A program made the position numbers and the translations under genes. This document shows positions 44,733 to 54,534 of a DNA stretch of 64,000 nt, in pieces. Within the stretch, counting starts at the first letter, position 1. Each line of letters starts with the position of its first letter. Source of the DNA: Paenibacillus sp. JJ-223 (GTDB lineage: Bacteria; Bacillota; Bacilli; Paenibacillales; Paenibacillaceae); the NCBI RefSeq assembly GCF_927798175.1, contig NZ_CAKMMP010000007.1:1-64000 (forward strand). The letters are read 5' to 3'. The notes under the pieces were generated by a model, which saw only the letters and a program-made list of their open reading frames with translations, did not search any database and was not told the DNA's origin.

Positions 44733-45193
44733 GATTATCCATCCTTTCATATATGAGAGCTCGCTTGAGATGTATCGATGTCATTATACGATCAAATTCT
44801 CTTCCACTTAAACGCTTGTTCGCTTTTAAGCTTTTTAGCTTTTATCCGTTAAAGTGAATATACCATGTTTTTTCCTTATCGTCAAACCTTTTCGTACCAC
44901 AAACACATCCATCTGTTCTGGTATACAGACTTTCTGTGCAAAGCAGCATGCTCCAATTTAATATTTTCTTCATCTGGTACATCACCCTATCAATGTCGCT
45001 ATATATATGTAGAAAAGTTTTGTTAATGTTCTGCTTTCCCCCTTGGAAAATGTCTTGCATGCCGCTTCAACGTTTTAACTGCATTTTTCAATCATACTTC
45101 ATATGGAATGTATGTCTATAACCTCAAAAAAGCCGGCCTCTCAGATCTCAGATCTGAAAAGCCGGCTTCATTCAACCGAATGCATTTACCCCA
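44733..45193. other. Intergenic region upstream of DAHP synthase
   Basis: A 461-base AT-rich gap with the DAHP synthase -10 (TATAAT, 44783-44788, minus) and the ispH terminator. No supported gene is seen. Confidence 0.5.
45126..45167 (-). terminator. ispH terminator
   Basis: AGCCGGC and GCCGGCT, with an inner CAGATCT/AGATCTG stem, followed by TTTTTT on the minus strand. Confidence 0.8.
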
Positions 45194-46150
45194 TTATGAA
45201 TGGTTGCGCGCCTTCTCGCGCACAGGGGGAAGCAGCTTGCTCATGTTCACCGTCCGCTTGATTTCCCACGTTTCCGGTTTGTCATGTTCGTACTGCTCAA
45301 GGTAAGCGATGACTTCTTTCGTAATCGGCGTCGGCGTCGACGCGCCGGAAGTTACCGCCACTTTGGCCACGTCTTGCAGCCATTCCTGCTTGATTTCGGT
45401 CACGTCGCCGACGCGGTAAGCGCGAACGCCCGCAATCTCTTCCGACACCTGTGCCAGTCGATTGGAGTTGTTGCTGCGCGGGTCGCCAACCACAATAACC
45501 AAATCCGCCTGACCGGCCTGCTCTGCCACGGCTTCCTGACGGACCTGGGTCGCGAGACAGATTTCATTGTGGATCTCGGCACCCGGATACTTCTCCAAAA
45601 GCCGGCTCATAATGTGCTTAATGTCCCACTGGCTCATCGTGGTCTGATTGGTAATCAATATTTTGCCTGCCGGCACGTCAAGTTCGGCGATCTCTTCTTC
45701 CTTTTCGATCAGATGAACCTTGTCTGGCGCAACGCCGATCGCTCCTTCAGGCTCAGGATGATTCTTTTTGCCGATGTAAATGATCTCGTATCCCTCGGCC
45801 GTTTTTTCCCGAATAAGATCATGGGTTTTCGTCACGTCCGGACAGGTCGCGTCAACGGTGGTCAAACCTTTCTCCCGCGCCAGTTTGCGTACTTCAGGCG
45901 ATACGCCATGAGCCGTAAATATAACCGTTCCGCTCTCCACCTGGCTTAAGATTTCCATTCGATTCGGACCGTCCAGCGTTATGATGCCTTCATCCTCAAA
46001 GGAATCCGTTACATGTTGATTGTGCACGATCATGCCCAATATATATATAGGCCGGGGCAAATCAAGGTTGCGCGCTGCCTGGCGTGCCAACACCATCGCA
46101 TCCACAACCCCGTAGCAATACCCCCGCGGCGAAATTCGCAATACTTCCAC
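45194..46150 (-). CDS. ispH: 4-hydroxy-3-methylbut-2-enyl diphosphate reductase
   Basis: A 318-residue iron-sulfur enzyme, last step of the MEP isoprenoid pathway. The three cluster-binding cysteines are in [22 protein letters not shown] and [19 protein letters not shown] and [14 protein letters not shown] are also conserved. GTG at 46150 matches the start of relatives ([13 protein letters not shown]) and has GGGTGG upstream; an ATG at 46189 would add 13 residues. It follows the histidine kinase gene by some 70 bases on the same strand and may be read through from it. Confidence 0.94.
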   Translation of the reverse strand: MEVLRISPRGYCYGVVDAMVLARQAARNLDLPRPIYILGMIVHNQHVTDSFEDEGIITLDGPNRMEILSQVESGTVIFTAHGVSPEVRKLAREKGLTTVDATCPDVTKTHDLIREKTAEGYEIIYIGKKNHPEPEGAIGVAPDKVHLIEKEEEIAELDVPAGKILITNQTTMSQWDIKHIMSRLLEKYPGAEIHNEICLATQVRQEAVAEQAGQADLVIVVGDPRSNNSNRLAQVSEEIAGVRAYRVGDVTEIKQEWLQDVAKVAVTSGASTPTPITKEVIAYLEQYEHDKPETWEIKRTVNMSKLLPPVREKARNHS

Positions 46151-46217
46151 TTGGTTGCCACCCGCTTTCTTTTTTGGCATTGCTGCCAATGGTTTTGCAG
46201 TCTACTCCATTATACCT

Positions 46218-47678
46218 TTATTCAATAGGCGGAGCAAAGACTACCGGCAGCCAGATTATAAAGGTCGTTCCTTCGCCGCGTCTCGTCACCACTTCCACAG
46301 AACCATGGTGTTCCTCAATGATCCATTTCGCGATGGACAGGCCGAGGCCGATGCCAGGCGTTGCCCCGCGCGACTCGTCCGCGCGATAGAAGCGATCAAA
46401 GATGTGAGGCACTTCATCCCGTTCCATGCCAATCCCCGTATCGCTGACTCGCAGTCCCACCTGCCCCTTGTACAAAATGGCATCCATCGTCACCGATCCG
46501 TCCGGTGTATACTTGAATGCATTTTCAATAAAAATAAACAGCATTTGCTGCAAATAATCCTTGTTGCCGTTCACGTAGATGCCGTTCAGGATGGAGAAGT
46601 CCCCCGGATGCCACTCTGCCTGCCTATCGAGGAATTGGGATCTGCGCGCCACTTCCTGCACCAGAATCTGCAGCGGAATCGGCTGCAGCTCGATTTTTTG
46701 GCCGGTATCCGCCCTGGCCAGGGACAACATGTCGCTGATCAGCCTGCTCATGCGCTTGCCTTCGTCGGCCATGTCATCAATGGCTTCCAAAGACATTTGC
46801 TTGATCGTTTCCTCGTCGAGATTGGATCGCTCCAAGCTTTCCACGTCCCATAGCTTTTTAAGGAAATCCACATTGCCCCTGATCGTCGTCAGCGGCGTGC
46901 GCAGCTCATGCGAAGCGTCCGATACGAACCGCCGCTGTGCCGCATTCGTCTCCTCCAGTCCGCGGAAAGACTGCTCCGTGCGCTCCAGCATATTATTTAC
47001 CGTCTCGATGAGGCGACCGATCTCGTCCTTCGGTCCCGAATACTGGATGCGGACGCTCAGGTCATCTCCCGACTGAATCTGATTGGCGGCATCGATCACG
47101 TTGACCAGTGGGCGCATCGACTTGCGCGCCAAGATCAGCCCGGACGTAATCGCCAGAGCCATCGCGACAAGCCAGCCGAAAATAAGAATGTTGAGCAAAG
47201 CCTCAAGCAATCTTTCCTGAGAGCTCACGTTGGCGCCAACCTGCAGTGCGCCTCTGATCTCATTGGTTCCCTGAAGGGACAAGGGCTGTTGATTCACCAG
47301 AAATGGCGTTCCATTAACGTATACTTTGGATATGCCGCGTTCTTTCAAAATCTCTATTGTGCTCAGCACGGGAAACTGGATGCCGAGCCTCTCCATATTG
47401 CCAGATATTTTCACGGATCGGCTCTGATAATCCACCAGCTGGATATATATTTGCGCTTCCTGAAGCTGATTTTCCGTTAATTGATCCAGATCCAGCGACT
47501 GGGACAGCGGGTTTACGCCGATTTGTTCCGTAATTCGGGCACTCTTTACCTTTAATTGCTGTTCCACTTCCTGATAGGAATTGAAATAGACGAACGCATA
47601 GATGACAACTCCCCAGAAGATCAATACCGCAGCCAGGATGCCTGAATACCAAGCGGTTAATTTTAACCGGATGGACAT
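46218..47678 (-). CDS. Sensor histidine kinase (CssS/MprB-like)
   Basis: A 486-residue membrane kinase. An N-terminal helix (about 8-30), an extracytoplasmic sensor of about 130 residues and a second helix are followed by HAMP, a dimerisation domain with phosphorylated His in SDASHELRTPLTTI, and an ATPase domain with ENAFKYTPDG, DTGIGMERDEV and GLGLSIAKWI. The ATG at 47678 follows the regulator's stop by one base (TGACATG), so translation is coupled. The adjacent htrA gene suggests it senses protein misfolding at the envelope, like CssS (inference). Confidence 0.92.
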   Translation of the reverse strand: MSIRLKLTAWYSGILAAVLIFWGVVIYAFVYFNSYQEVEQQLKVKSARITEQIGVNPLSQSLDLDQLTENQLQEAQIYIQLVDYQSRSVKISGNMERLGIQFPVLSTIEILKERGISKVYVNGTPFLVNQQPLSLQGTNEIRGALQVGANVSSQERLLEALLNILIFGWLVAMALAITSGLILARKSMRPLVNVIDAANQIQSGDDLSVRIQYSGPKDEIGRLIETVNNMLERTEQSFRGLEETNAAQRRFVSDASHELRTPLTTIRGNVDFLKKLWDVESLERSNLDEETIKQMSLEAIDDMADEGKRMSRLISDMLSLARADTGQKIELQPIPLQILVQEVARRSQFLDRQAEWHPGDFSILNGIYVNGNKDYLQQMLFIFIENAFKYTPDGSVTMDAILYKGQVGLRVSDTGIGMERDEVPHIFDRFYRADESRGATPGIGLGLSIAKWIIEEHHGSVEVVTRRGEGTTFIIWLPVVFAPPIE

Positions 47679-47679
47679 G

Positions 47680-48369
47680 TCAGGAGTCACCTCGCAAAAT
47701 ATAACCCGCTCCACGGATCGTTTGGATCAAACGTTTGCCTCCATGTTCTTCCGTTTTCTGCCTGAGCATGGCAATGTAAACCTCAAGCACGTTGGATTCG
47801 CCGCTGTAGTCGTAGCCCCATATTTTATCCATGATCAGATCGCGCGACAGCACCCTTTTCGGATTTTGCATGAACAGGTTCAGCAATTCGAACTCTTTGG
47901 CGGTAAGCTCAAGCCGTTTGCCGTCGCGAAGCACTTCACGCGAATCATTGTCCAGAATAAGATCTTCATACGTCAGCCGGTTGTCCGCTGCATCGGCGAT
48001 ATCCGATCTGCGACGCAACAAGGCGCGTACTCGCGCGAGCAGTTCCTCCAAAGCGAATGGTTTTACGAGATAATCGTCCGCGCCGGTATCGAGTCCGGTC
48101 ACCCGGCTTTGCACCTCATCTTTTGCCGTCAGCATCAAAATGGGTACCTTGCTTCCTGCCGCACGCAGCCTGCGACATACTTCAAATCCGTCGATCTGCG
48201 GCATCATGACGTCCAGCACGACAACGTCCGGTTCCTTATCCATCAATTTATTCAACCCTTCGGCGCCATTGGACGCCGTCTGCACTTCATACCCTTCGAA
48301 TGCCAGCCCCCGCCGGAGCATGGACACGATTTTTTCGTCGTCATCCACAATCAGTATCGTTGATCGCAT
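47680..48369 (-). CDS. OmpR-family response regulator (CssR-like)
   Basis: A 229-residue regulator with receiver (phosphorylated Asp in VVVLDVMMP, Lys in VKPFALEELLARV) and winged-helix domain (LTAKEFELLNLFMQNPKRVLSRD, VYIAMLRQKTE, IRGAGYIL). It pairs with the kinase gene directly downstream. Direct repeats before htrA are candidate binding sites. Confidence 0.93.
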   Translation of the reverse strand: MRSTILIVDDDEKIVSMLRRGLAFEGYEVQTASNGAEGLNKLMDKEPDVVVLDVMMPQIDGFEVCRRLRAAGSKVPILMLTAKDEVQSRVTGLDTGADDYLVKPFALEELLARVRALLRRRSDIADAADNRLTYEDLILDNDSREVLRDGKRLELTAKEFELLNLFMQNPKRVLSRDLIMDKIWGYDYSGESNVLEVYIAMLRQKTEEHGGKRLIQTIRGAGYILRGDS

Positions 48370-48470
48370 GGTCTTTCCCCTTTATCTTGACGTTTTTATA
48401 GTTGTATTTCCATTGTAGCAGGCTGTCACCCCGTCTGCATCTTTATGCCCGGCTGCCTTTGGTTCGGACA

Positions 48471-48501
48471 AAAAAACGGAAGGGCATTCAAGCCCTCCCG
48501 T
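48471..48501 (-). terminator. Terminator of htrA
   Basis: ACGGGAGGGC and GCCCTTCCGT pair around TTGAAT and are followed by TTTTT on the minus strand, so htrA can be expressed apart from the two-component genes. Confidence 0.75.
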
Positions 48502-48547
48502 TCGTCCCGAGCCTCGAATCCAAACATTTCGTTCCTTCAGGCTGCCG

Positions 48548-50179
48548 TTATTGTTGCTCGGTCGTTTGTGTTGTATCGTAATCGTTTTTGTTGCCGACTT
48601 TCACTTTGATGTCCATTTTTTTGCCATCACGCACCACATTTAATGTGATTTCACTGCCAATCTTTTGCGTTTTGATGAAATCGATCAAATCTTGGCTCGT
48701 GCTGTAAGCTGTGCCATTCGCACCTGTAATGATATCGTACGGACGCAGGTCCGCTTGATAAGCAGGGGATTGGTAGATCGTGCTGGCCACGACGGAACCT
48801 TCGGTAATGTCCGTGCCCATTTGTTTTGCCACTTCAGGAGTCAAAGCCATAAGAGAAGCGCCGATGAACGGAACCGGCTCCTTTGGAACCTCTTTGTTTT
48901 CTTTCAGGTATTTGACGGCTTCCGAAATGACGCTGGACGGAATGGCAAAGCCGATCCCTTGTGCATCTGCGCTGACCGCAACGTTCATCCCGATGACTTC
49001 CCCATTCAGGTTAAGCAATGGGCCGCCGGAGTTACCAGGGTTGATCGAAGCATCGGTTTGCAGCAAGTGGCTGTATTCACGCGTTTTGCCCGTATCTTCG
49101 TCCGGAATGCTGATTGTACGTTCTTTCGCACTCAATACACCTGCAGTAACCGTGTGTTCAAAGCCTTCCGGGTTACCGATGGCAACCAGCCATTCGCCGA
49201 CTTGAGTGCTGTTGGAATCCCCAAGGGGAGCTACAGGGAAATCGTCGTCCCCGCTATTTTTCTCGATTTTCAACACGGCAAGGTCAAGATCGAAGCTGCT
49301 GCCGAGCAGTTTTGCTTCATATGGCTTGCTGTTGTTCTCCAGCGTTACCTGAATGACGTCAGCGCCCTGTACCACGTGTTGGTTGGTGAGGATATAGCCC
49401 GCTTTATCGAAAATAAATCCCGAACCGATGCCGAGCGGAGTCAGCTGGTTGGTGCTTTGCTGCTGCTGCTGTTGGCTTTGGCCGCCATTCATACCGCCTT
49501 GGCCCCCGAAGAAGTATTGATACAACGGGTCGCTCAAAGTCGATCCGCCCTGACTGCTGCGGGTAGATTGTTTGGCCAGCGTTTCGATTTTGACTACGGC
49601 AGGACTTGTGTTGCTGACAACGGTGGATACATCCGTTTTGCCGGTCGGTAGCAGCGATGCCGTCACGTTGTTGCTGTTTCCCGAATTCGTTGGCGTTGTC
49701 TCGCTAGTGCTTTCATTCTGCGTGCTGGTCAGCGCCTCTTGCGGCGTAAACATATTTGTACGATCTGCGGTGTACATCAACACCGTAATAACGAGCATGC
49801 CGGCAATAAAGGAAAACAAGAGCGAACGGATCGAAGAACGACGAGGTTTGCCGCTGCCTCCGTTATTGTTGAAATTCCAATTCCCATTGCCGTTGCCGCC
49901 ATTCCCGTCGTTGCCTCCGTTCCCTTGGCTGCGAGGAGGTTCGGATGGCCCTGCACTGTAGAATGCGGGTACAGCCTTCACCGGCTCGGGTCTTGTAATC
50001 TCAACCGTTCCTTCTTCACGATGATTCGAAGACGATGTATCATTTTGGTTCACGGACTGGAAAGGTCCATAAGAGTAATAATATGAGGAGTCTTCCGTTC
50101 CGGATGTATTGCGATTGTCCGCCTGATTAGGTTCGTTTTGTCCATCTTGGCGGTTAGGTCTGTAAGTACGTTCATCCAT
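48548..50179 (-). CDS. htrA: Membrane-anchored HtrA-like serine protease
   Basis: A 543-residue DegP/HtrA protease. An unusually long, disordered cytoplasmic N terminus (about 110 residues, rich in Asn, Gly, Ser, Gln) precedes one membrane helix (about 118-140). The trypsin-like domain outside the membrane has His in LTNQHVV, Asp in DLDLAVLK and Ser in GNSGGPL, and one PDZ domain closes the protein. A QQQQQQQ stretch lies before the catalytic domain. It degrades misfolded envelope and secreted proteins. It is upstream of a CssRS-like pair, the known regulators of htrA in B. subtilis. Confidence 0.93.
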   Translation of the reverse strand: MDERTYRPNRQDGQNEPNQADNRNTSGTEDSSYYYSYGPFQSVNQNDTSSSNHREEGTVEITRPEPVKAVPAFYSAGPSEPPRSQGNGGNDGNGGNGNGNWNFNNNGGSGKPRRSSIRSLLFSFIAGMLVITVLMYTADRTNMFTPQEALTSTQNESTSETTPTNSGNSNNVTASLLPTGKTDVSTVVSNTSPAVVKIETLAKQSTRSSQGGSTLSDPLYQYFFGGQGGMNGGQSQQQQQQSTNQLTPLGIGSGFIFDKAGYILTNQHVVQGADVIQVTLENNSKPYEAKLLGSSFDLDLAVLKIEKNSGDDDFPVAPLGDSNSTQVGEWLVAIGNPEGFEHTVTAGVLSAKERTISIPDEDTGKTREYSHLLQTDASINPGNSGGPLLNLNGEVIGMNVAVSADAQGIGFAIPSSVISEAVKYLKENKEVPKEPVPFIGASLMALTPEVAKQMGTDITEGSVVASTIYQSPAYQADLRPYDIITGANGTAYSTSQDLIDFIKTQKIGSEITLNVVRDGKKMDIKVKVGNKNDYDTTQTTEQQ

Positions 50180-50220
50180 GCCATTCTACCTCCCAATCTC
50201 CTGTATGCAAGAGATATTCT

Positions 50221-50263
50221 TTAACTGTCCTTATTTTGTACTTTAAACCTTAACTGTACCTTA
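50221..50263. promoter_or_regulatory. Direct repeats upstream of htrA
   Basis: TTAACTGTCCTTA (50221-50233) and TTAACTGTACCTTA (50250-50263) repeat with a 29-base period, 40-85 bases before the htrA start. Direct repeats of this kind are typical of OmpR-family regulators. Confidence 0.5.
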
Positions 50264-50283
50264 AAAACAATTAAAAAGGAGAT

Positions 50284-50316
50284 AAAACCGCATCACGACT
50301 GCATTTTTCGCGGTTT
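50284..50316 (-). terminator. liaR terminator
   Basis: AAACCGC and GCGGTTT pair and are followed by TATCTCC on the minus strand, just after the liaR stop. Confidence 0.5.
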
Positions 50317-50319
50317 ATG

Positions 50320-50982
50320 TCATTGAGGCGGCTTTACCCATCCTTGTCGATAGGCATAAATGGCCAATTGGGTGCGGTCATCCATCTCGCATTTCATCAG
50401 CAGATTGCTCACATGGGTTTTGACCGTTTTGATGCTGATATGTAGTTCCTCACCGATATCCTTGTTGCTTTTTCCCTCGGCAATAAGCAAAAGGACCTCT
50501 TTCTCCCGTTCCGTAAGTCCGGATTCGTTCTCCCTTGCCGTGCGCTGCCGAATGCCCCTTGTCAACGCCTGGGACACATCTCCCGTCATGACAGGCATGC
50601 CGCGATGGGCGCCTTGAAGCGCATAAATCAGCTCCTCCGCCGATACGGTCTTGAGTACGTAACTTACCGCGCCTGCCTCAATCGCCTGCACGACCAAATC
50701 ATCTTCGAGAAAGCTCGTTAACATGACGATTTTCATACCCGGAAATTCGGACATAACCGCCTGCGTAGCTTCTGCTCCATTCATAATCGGCATCATAAGA
50801 TCCATCAGGATCAGATCAGGCAGTTCCTCTTTGCCCAATCGACGCAGCTGATCCAGCGCATCCTGGCCATTTCCCGCTTCAGCCACGACATGAAAGGCAG
50901 GCTCCAGCATCAAATACGTCTTGAGCCCCATGCGAACCATGTCATGATCGTCCACAATCATAATGTTGACTTTACCGCTCAT
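50320..50982 (-). CDS. liaR: Response regulator LiaR
   Basis: A 220-residue NarL-family regulator. Receiver: IVDDHDMVRMGL, phosphorylated Asp in LILMDLMMP, Lys in VLKTVSAEEL. DNA-binding helix-turn-helix: LTEREKEVLLLIAEGKSNKDIGEELHISIKTVKTHVSNLLMK (about residues 150-192). The start overlaps liaS by four bases. With LiaF and LiaS it forms the cell-envelope stress system that reacts to lipid II-binding antibiotics in Bacillus. Confidence 0.93.
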   Translation of the reverse strand: MSGKVNIMIVDDHDMVRMGLKTYLMLEPAFHVVAEAGNGQDALDQLRRLGKEELPDLILMDLMMPIMNGAEATQAVMSEFPGMKIVMLTSFLEDDLVVQAIEAGAVSYVLKTVSAEELIYALQGAHRGMPVMTGDVSQALTRGIRQRTARENESGLTEREKEVLLLIAEGKSNKDIGEELHISIKTVKTHVSNLLMKCEMDDRTQLAIYAYRQGWVKPPQ

Positions 50983-52016
50983 ACCGTTTCCCCCTCAAAC
51001 TTGTCCTGGAATCTCGGGATGAACACGCGCACCGTCGTTCCCGCTCCCGGTTTGGAAATAATCTGAACCTGTCCCCCCAGTTTCTCGGCCCGTTCCCGCA
51101 TCGTCGACAGCCCATAAGAACCAGGGCGGTCGGTTTGCTGCAAAAAACCCTGCCCATCATCGCTGACGCTGACGCTGATCTGATGCTCGCTTTCCCTGAT
51201 CGAAAGACTGACCATGCAAGCTTCGGCATGCTTTACCACGTTGGCCACAGCTTCCTGAATAATGAGAAATAGCTGGTGCTCAATGGCCTCGGACACTCCG
51301 CCATCCAGTTCCAGCTCTTTGACGCCCCTAAGGCCATTTTGCCTGCAATAATCGGGAAACCAGCTATCCAGCGCTTCGGCAAGATTACGTCCTTCCAGTT
51401 CAACCGGACGGAGCTGGGCGATCAATCCCCGCATCTGACGCTGGGCGACATGCGACATTTGGATAAGCTGGGCAAGCACATTGCGGCCATGCTCCGGATT
51501 GATTTCCAGCAGTTTAGGCAGGGAAGAAGCCGACATGTGGATCGCGAACAACTGCTGGCTGACCGTATCGTGCAGATCTCTCGCCATCCGCCTGCGCTCT
51601 TCCAGAACCGCGTGTTCGGACGCCTTTTCCTTCTCGATCACCTCGTGTTCTCCAAGACGTTGAAGCAGCCTCATCTTTTTCTCGATGGACTCCATCATAA
51701 CGTTGAATTCTTCATATACGCGGCCAAAAGAAGAATCTTCCGTCTCCGGCATGCGAACGGCCAGATTCCCCTTGGACACTTTGAGCATGTTGAGATCCAG
51801 CAGATCGATCTTGCGCTGCAGCCGCAGTGCCGCGATGTATCCGGTAATCATCGTAGCCAGTACGACGATTGCGGCATACGTCCATGCACGGTGACGGCCG
51901 GCCTCGGCCAGCACATCGCCGTACATTAGATAGAAGCCCCCCAGCGTAATCAGCCCGGTCAGGACAAAGTACATCATAAGCTCCCATTTATTCGCCTTTA
52001 GAATTGTTCGAAGCAT
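50979..52016 (-). CDS. liaS: Sensor histidine kinase LiaS
   Basis: A 345-residue intramembrane-sensing kinase: two N-terminal helices with a very short outer loop, a HAMP-like linker, the HisKA_3 motif ARDLHDTVSQQLFAIHM with the phosphorylated His, and an ATPase domain with EAVANVVKHAEA and SVSDDGQGF. It starts seven bases after the liaF stop and overlaps liaR. Confidence 0.93.
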   Translation of the reverse strand: MLRTILKANKWELMMYFVLTGLITLGGFYLMYGDVLAEAGRHRAWTYAAIVVLATMITGYIAALRLQRKIDLLDLNMLKVSKGNLAVRMPETEDSSFGRVYEEFNVMMESIEKKMRLLQRLGEHEVIEKEKASEHAVLEERRRMARDLHDTVSQQLFAIHMSASSLPKLLEINPEHGRNVLAQLIQMSHVAQRQMRGLIAQLRPVELEGRNLAEALDSWFPDYCRQNGLRGVKELELDGGVSEAIEHQLFLIIQEAVANVVKHAEACMVSLSIRESEHQISVSVSDDGQGFLQQTDRPGSYGLSTMRERAEKLGGQVQIISKPGAGTTVRVFIPRFQDKFEGETV

Positions 52017-52022
52017 TTTATC

Positions 52023-53054
52023 TTACCCCACCTTGTTTACTTTGACGTCGCCAATAAATACGCTGACTACGATGCGAACTTTTTTGCCGGCTTCGCGGTA
52101 ATGCGGAGTTTCTGTCTGTGCGCTGCTCAAAAATCCGCCCCGCTTCTGATTCAGCAAACTCATGTCGCCAATAAACGAGTTGGTGGTTACCGTGATCCCC
52201 AGGTCCATGTCGGCCGGCACAAACACCTTGACGTCTCCAATAAAGGAAGAGATGTTAATTTTGGTTTCACCGTAAGGGATTTGGGCTTTGGTAAGATCAA
52301 TGACCGTGTCTCCAATGAATGTCGAGATATTCATCGGCTTCAATTGGAAGACGTCCTGTCCGAGATGAAGGTCCCCGATGAACGTGGATTTATTGATGTT
52401 TCTGCCGTCGCCGTAATCTTCATAGCCGTAGCCGTGCTGCCCATGTTTCCCATGTTGGCCATCTTCGTAACCTTTGGAATCGTGGGAGAATTGTTTCCAG
52501 GATTGCTGTTCCCCGGAATGGTGTGAACCATGTGGCGTTGAGGCGTTACCCTGCACTCCGCTTGTTTCTCCGCCATTCGGTTTGCCGAACGTTTTTTCGA
52601 ATTGCTCGTCAAACGTGGAAGGCATCTCCAATTCTTCCGGAGTAAGCGGCTTGTAGGTTTCGGATGCCTCAGGCGGAGGGGACTGCATTTGGTCTTTATG
52701 CTTGCGGTCTCTTCGGCGTGGCCCGATCAAAACAAACAATCCTCCGCCAATCAGCATGACGGGAATGAGGTACCGGATAAACTCACCCATGGAATAGTCG
52801 ATCCAATCCAGATTACGCGCAAGGAAGTACCCGCCTATGGCAAGCACGATGACCGGTCCGATCGCCGCGTAACCTCCGTTTCGCCGGATTTCGGTTAGGC
52901 CCTTGAATCCCCACCAAATCAAAAATACCGGCCAGTATGTTCTAAACACGTATCCGATGTCAATATCGTAACCCATTTGTTTGAGCAGAATGACCAGACC
53001 GACCGCGATCAACGGTATGCCAATCCACCAACGGTCCCGCATAGAATGTTTCAT
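52023..53054 (-). CDS. liaF: LiaF-like envelope stress inhibitor
   Basis: A 343-residue protein with four N-terminal membrane helices, a hydrophilic linker very rich in His, Gly, Gln and Tyr (HGKHGQHGYGYEDYGDG), and a C-terminal beta-strand domain. FIGD occurs five times in that domain, at a spacing suggesting stacked strands. LiaF keeps LiaS inactive in the absence of stress. It is the first gene of liaF-liaS-liaR; no liaI or liaH gene is near. GGAG precedes the ATG. Confidence 0.88.
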   Translation of the reverse strand: MKHSMRDRWWIGIPLIAVGLVILLKQMGYDIDIGYVFRTYWPVFLIWWGFKGLTEIRRNGGYAAIGPVIVLAIGGYFLARNLDWIDYSMGEFIRYLIPVMLIGGGLFVLIGPRRRDRKHKDQMQSPPPEASETYKPLTPEELEMPSTFDEQFEKTFGKPNGGETSGVQGNASTPHGSHHSGEQQSWKQFSHDSKGYEDGQHGKHGQHGYGYEDYGDGRNINKSTFIGDLHLGQDVFQLKPMNISTFIGDTVIDLTKAQIPYGETKINISSFIGDVKVFVPADMDLGITVTTNSFIGDMSLLNQKRGGFLSSAQTETPHYREAGKKVRIVVSVFIGDVKVNKVG

Positions 53055-53190
53055 CGCTCATTTCTCCTTCTTCATTGATTCTGTAACCAGTTTAACGCAG
53101 ACAAGGAGTCATGAACAGCGGCGGCAGATGGAACCCAACTCCGTCTCGAGACCGATGCGAATGGGTATTTATGTAAAAAAATAAATAAAA

Positions 53191-53224
53191 CAACACCCTG
53201 GAGCACATCAGCTCCAGGGTGTTG
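53191..53224 (-). terminator. Terminator of the SASP-like gene
   Basis: CAACACCCTGGAGC and GCTCCAGGGTGTTG form a perfect 14-bp stem with a six-base loop, followed by a T-rich run on the minus strand. Confidence 0.88.
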
Positions 53225-53236
53225 ATCGTTACTTGA

Positions 53237-53422
53237 TTACTTTTCGTTAAGGCCTTGGTCTTCTACGGCAAACTCGGAGTTAAATTTTTCATCCGGAGTT
53301 TTGTAGTTTTCCTGCACTTTGTTTTGCGCAGCCTTTTGCACTTTTCCTTTTACGTTTTCTTGACCAAATTCTGCATTGAACTTCTGGTTAGGAGTTTGAC
53401 CTGTTTGGAAATTTTTTGGCAC
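53237..53422 (-). CDS. Small acid-soluble spore protein, gamma-type-like
   Basis: A 61-residue hydrophilic protein with many Gln, Asn and Lys and no Cys. Two related repeats, NQKFNAEFGQEN and DEKFNSEFAVED, resemble the (Q)FxTEFA(S)E repeats of gamma-type SASPs, which are cut by the germination protease at such sites and serve as an amino acid store. It has its own strong terminator. The match is by pattern only and the family may be another small spore protein. Confidence 0.6.
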   Translation of the reverse strand: MPKNFQTGQTPNQKFNAEFGQENVKGKVQKAAQNKVQENYKTPDEKFNSEFAVEDQGLNEK

Positions 53423-53537
53423 GATGAATGCACCTCACTTTTAGTATTTGGGATTCAAGCACGATATGCACAAACGCTCTTGTCCCCAGAAGTATTATGT
53501 GTAGAGTCCTTTGCCGTTATTCATCGTCCAAATCACC

Positions 53538-54308
53538 CTAGATGGCCTTGTCTAACCAAGAATCCGGAATGCTTCGATACACATTAATTGTTTTTGTCAG
53601 CTCATCCAGCATTTTTTCGGTACACTTTCCGTTTCCTTGTTTGATGACCTGCACTTCAACGTCTTTTTTGCCCCATTCCTTATATACCTGTTTGATGGTC
53701 GGGAAATAAAGATCGATTTTGTTGCCCTTGATGGCTGAACCCGTATCGGCAACGATTCCGTATCCATACCCAGGAATGTATAGAATGGAGCCCATGGGGA
53801 ACAATTTCGGATCTGCAGCGATCGTGGATACGGTTTCCTTGTCCCGCCGCACCTTTACTCCCGAATACGTTATCCCGTACTGCGGATGTTTGGGTCCTTT
53901 GCCCGTGGATTCTACGCCTGCCGTATAACCGGTTGCCGTTACTTTATGTGTATCCAGTATTTGTTCGGATCGCGGAGCCAACACAGGTATGGATGATTCA
54001 TCGCCGTTCTTGGCCAGTTTCCCTGCATTGGAATCGTTCACATTCGAGGACCACAGCAAGGATAATACTCCCATCGTCGTCACCCGAACATGGTCATTGG
54101 TGATGAGTCGTTGTGCATAATGGCTGCTTATGCCTGCAGAAACGAGATGCGGAGGGTTCATATGCTCGACAAATCGTTCGCCATTATCCTCTTCGAACGT
54201 GTAAGCTAACGCCTGTCTTCCCTCTATAAACATCAGTACAACAAAGATGACACTGCACATAAACAGAAATGGTACGGTTCGGATTGAACTTGTTTTGAAC
54301 ATGGACAT
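53538..54308 (-). CDS. Secreted 3D-domain protein (YabE/YocH/YuiC-like)
   Basis: A 256-residue protein with one N-terminal hydrophobic segment acting as signal or anchor, a middle part of unknown fold, and a C-terminal 3D (double-psi beta-barrel) domain. The domain has [53 protein letters not shown] with the three catalytic-type Asp (positions about 175-225). Relatives are peptidoglycan lytic enzymes or resuscitation-factor-like proteins. The ATG at 54308 has GGGGGAGG upstream. Confidence 0.88.
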   Translation of the reverse strand: MSMFKTSSIRTVPFLFMCSVIFVVLMFIEGRQALAYTFEEDNGERFVEHMNPPHLVSAGISSHYAQRLITNDHVRVTTMGVLSLLWSSNVNDSNAGKLAKNGDESSIPVLAPRSEQILDTHKVTATGYTAGVESTGKGPKHPQYGITYSGVKVRRDKETVSTIAADPKLFPMGSILYIPGYGYGIVADTGSAIKGNKIDLYFPTIKQVYKEWGKKDVEVQVIKQGNGKCTEKMLDELTKTINVYRSIPDSWLDKAI

Positions 54309-54534
54309 GGATATAACCTCCCCCTTACTGCAAAGGTTTTCCAAAATGCCCTGTTGTTATACCAATCCCAATAACTCTAAAATCGATATCCATCAAAAAA
54401 GACCCGCACCCAGCACGCGGCCATAACCGCATACTGAATGACGGATCTTCCAATCACGGGCTGCTTATCATCGATCGCCTTTCCCGAGTTAGTTTAGATG
54501 TTAGTTTAGATTTCAGTGTAGAACGTGTAGCACG

